Of a stretch of DNA of 21,691 nt, positions 19,851 to 21,691 are shown piece by piece. The translations under genes were made by a program, and so were the position numbers. The stretch's first letter is position 1. Each line of letters opens with the position of its first letter. Source of the DNA: Stramonita haemastoma. Lineage: Eukaryota; Mollusca; Gastropoda; Neogastropoda; Muricidae. The DNA is taken from assembly GCA_030674155.1 (NCBI GenBank), contig CM060328.1:33178623-33200313 (forward strand), written 5' to 3'. The notes beneath the pieces were generated by a model. It ran no database searches, had not been told where the DNA came from, and worked only from the letters and a program-made list of their open reading frames with translations.

Positions 19851-20040
19851 TGGACAAATGGATGAACATGGATCACAGTCACAAATGTTATGTTTCTTGC
19901 TTTAAGAGGTGTGGCTAGTGCTGGGAATATCGGCAAATTTGATGCGCTATTAAACTGGAAGGGCTGGTTTAAACATAAGGAATGTTCGAATAATGTTTGT
20001 AGACACCTCACTCTATTCATATTTCCCTCTCTTTTTCTGT
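19851..20040. other. Unassigned unique sequence
   Basis: Mixed composition between the SINE and the next microsatellite. The plus frame 19890-20390 is only partly outside repeat sequence, and its first 50 or so residues show no known domain. Confidence 0.45.
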
Positions 20041-20344
20041 ACATTTGCCTGTCTATCTGTCTGTCTGTCTCTCTCTGTTGGTCTGTCTCTGTTTTTGCCT
20101 GTCTGCTTGCCTGCCTGCCTGTCTGCCTGTCTGTCTGTCTGCCTGTCTGCCTGTCTGCCTATCTGCCTGTCTGTCTGCCTGTCTGCCTGTCTGTCTGTCT
20201 GTCTGTCTATCTGTCTCTCTTTCTATCTGTCTCTGTCTGTCTCTGTCTGTCTCTGTCTCTGTCTCTCTCTGTCTCTCTCTGTCTGTATGTCTGTGTGTCT
20301 GTCTGTCTCTCTGTCTGTGTCTGTGTCTGTCTGTCTGTCTCTCT
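20041..20344. repeat. (TCTG)n and (TGCC)n microsatellite block
   Basis: CTGTCTGCCTGCC units early, then TCTGTCTG, then TCTCTGTC text. It ends where the SINE-tail fragment begins. Cys/Leu/Ser-rich frames here are artefacts. Confidence 0.95.
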
Positions 20345-20445
20345 GATGACAAAATTTACACAACTACATAAACACGGAGACTGGGTGTAAAAAACCCCCA
20401 CATGAGTGCTTATTCCATTATCCTCGAAAAAAAACAACAAACAAA
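20345..20445 (+). mobile_element. SINE 3' fragment (shared tail family)
   Basis: GATGACAAAATTTACACAAC corresponds to GATGTCGAAATTTACAAAAC of the SINE at 19745, and GTGCTTATTCCATTATCCTC at about 20406 corresponds to GTGTTTATTCTATTATCCTC at 19792. Its head and core are missing, replaced by TCTG repeats. Confidence 0.6.
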
Positions 20446-20574
20446 CAAACTAAAGAAAAGCAAGAACAGTCATACCACACGACACACACTACTACCAATT
20501 CGAACCAAATCTAATACAGCAAAGGCATAATCATAGTTCTTCCACACCTGCATAATAATCATCATCACTACAGT

Positions 20575-20686
20575 GGCTGCTCCATCATTGTCTGTGATAA
20601 CCAGCATCCCATGGCCATTAATAGCATCACGGGGCCATGATACTGATCGATGGATGCCATAAGGATGGGTCCACCTTTACCAATCA
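20575..20686 (-). repeat. Coding-like repeat copy 2
   Basis: Plus-strand TGCTCCATCATTGTCTGTGA (20578 on) matches TGCTCCATCAGTGTCTGTGA at 19386. Over 41 bases identity is about 31 of 41, and CTGATCGATGGATG and AAGGATGGGT align further on. The minus frame reads IHRSVSWPRDAINGHGMLVI then TDNDGAATVV, comparable to the TDTDGA peptide of copy 1. Relative to copy 1 it lacks about 30 bp including the acceptor-like site. Confidence 0.45.
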
Positions 20687-20869
20687 TGTAAGCCGATTTA
20701 TACAGAAGGAATTATTATCAGATTTTGTGCCTTTTGCCAAAAAATCTCGTTTGTCTTGTTAGAATTTCCCCCCAAAAATATGGTTGTAGGTGTAGTTTAA
20801 ACGCTGTTGGTGATAATGTTAAGTAGTATTGCTCTTTTTTTTTCGTTGTTGTTGAGTGAATGATATGTG
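20687..20869. other. AT-rich spacer, no gene
   Basis: Short mixed sequence with no ORF, box or repeat recognised. Confidence 0.5.
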
Positions 20870-21032
20870 TAAACGTGTGTGTAGGTGTGGGTTGTGTGTG
20901 TGTGTGTAGGTGGGTGTGGGTGTGGGTGTGGATGTGTGTGTATGTGTGTGTTGTGTTGTGTGTGTGTTGTGTTGTGTTGTGTGTGTGTGTGTGTGTTTGT
21001 GTGTGTGTGTTGTGTGTTGTGTTGTGTTGTGG

Positions 21033-21112
<80 letters not shown>

Positions 21113-21120
21113 TGCGCGCG
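20870..21120. repeat. (GT)n microsatellite with TTGTG variants
   Basis: GTGTGT with TTGTG, GGGTG and TAGG interruptions until about 21032, then near-perfect GT to 21106, ending in GCGCGCG. A (TC)n tract follows 12 bp later. Confidence 0.96.
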
Positions 21121-21133
21121 TTTTATACATCAG

Positions 21134-21278
<145 letters not shown>

Positions 21279-21370
21279 TTTGTCTTCGTATCTTATGTAT
21301 CTGCCTCTGTCTGTTAGTCTGTCACTTCTCTCACAGTTTTTCTCTCTCTGACTTTTGTTTTTCAAATCTC

Positions 21371-21573
21371 TCAGTCTCTGTCTGTCTGTCTGTCTGTCCA
21401 TATGTCTTTCTGTCCATTTGTCTCTTTGTCCTCTGTCTGTCTGTCTGCTTATCTGCCTGTCTGTCTCATTGTATGCTTGTCTTTCTGTCTATTTGTCTGT
21501 CTCTCTGTCTCTATATGTCTGTCTGTCTGTCTGTCTGTTTTTCTGTCTGTCTTTCTATCTCTCTCTCTGTATC

Positions 21574-21618
<45 letters not shown>

Positions 21619-21691
21619 GTCTGTCTCTGCCTTTGTCTCTGTCTTTGTCTGTTTCTCTCTGTCTCTGTCTCTGTCTCTGTCTCTCTCTCTC
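21371..21691. repeat. (TCTG)n-type microsatellite running to the window end
   Basis: TCTG units with CATA, CTTT, CCAT and TCTC interruptions. It is still repetitive at the last base, so its full extent is not visible. Confidence 0.92.

Overview
This window looks like non-coding, repeat-dominated nuclear DNA from an animal, most likely a mollusc (perhaps a gastropod). The grounds are the very heavy load of GA/TC, GT/CA, TCTG and TA microsatellites, several tRNA-derived SINEs with an internal core of the kind common in molluscan genomes, and the lack of dense ORFs. I see no confident intact protein-coding gene, no rRNA or functional tRNA gene, no CRISPR array and no operon. Most of the long open frames are translations of simple repeats or of damaged sequence.

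The dominant structure is an assembly one. A 100-N scaffold gap lies at 11592-11691, and the sequence before it (about 5062-11591) and after it (11692 to about 17398) is the same locus written twice. Ordered landmarks match throughout: the SINE head, the tRNA-like element, a hairpin, TC and GT tracts, and many unique words. Each copy is clean at its outer end and increasingly damaged toward the gap, with bases replaced by their neighbours and runs inflated. This is what two overlapping contig ends left unmerged would look like. The clean half of each copy documents the damaged half of the other: 5062-6300 for 11692-12950, and 15360-17398 for 9597-11591. The middle (about 6870-9600, equivalent to 13590-15360) has no clean version, so its content cannot be trusted.

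Layout. 1-1583: AT-rich sequence with one possible terminal exon (minus, 895-1050) and a decayed SINE core. 1584-2234: inverted GA and TC tracts, then a SINE 3' fragment. 2235-4260: T-rich sequence, then a tandem CCAAT element and a frameshifted gene fragment (3464-3856) that may be a dead DNA-transposon ORF, then another SINE tail. 4261-5216: poly(A)/TA, a weak tRNA-like trace, a TCTG tract and a near full-length minus-strand SINE. 5062-17398: the duplicated locus (microsatellites, a tRNA-like SINE head beside a 37-bp-armed hairpin, and a 206-bp-period tandem repeat with embedded GT tracts). 17400-19340: ordinary AT-rich DNA with a TA microsatellite and a hammerhead-like motif. 19340-20700: a plus-strand SINE, a second SINE tail, and two copies of another repeat that encode related peptides. 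20870-21691: GT, TC, TATC and TCTG tracts to the end.

No set of genes works together here. What can be read is a record of SINE insertion, microsatellite growth beside SINE ends, and an assembly join that failed in low-complexity sequence.
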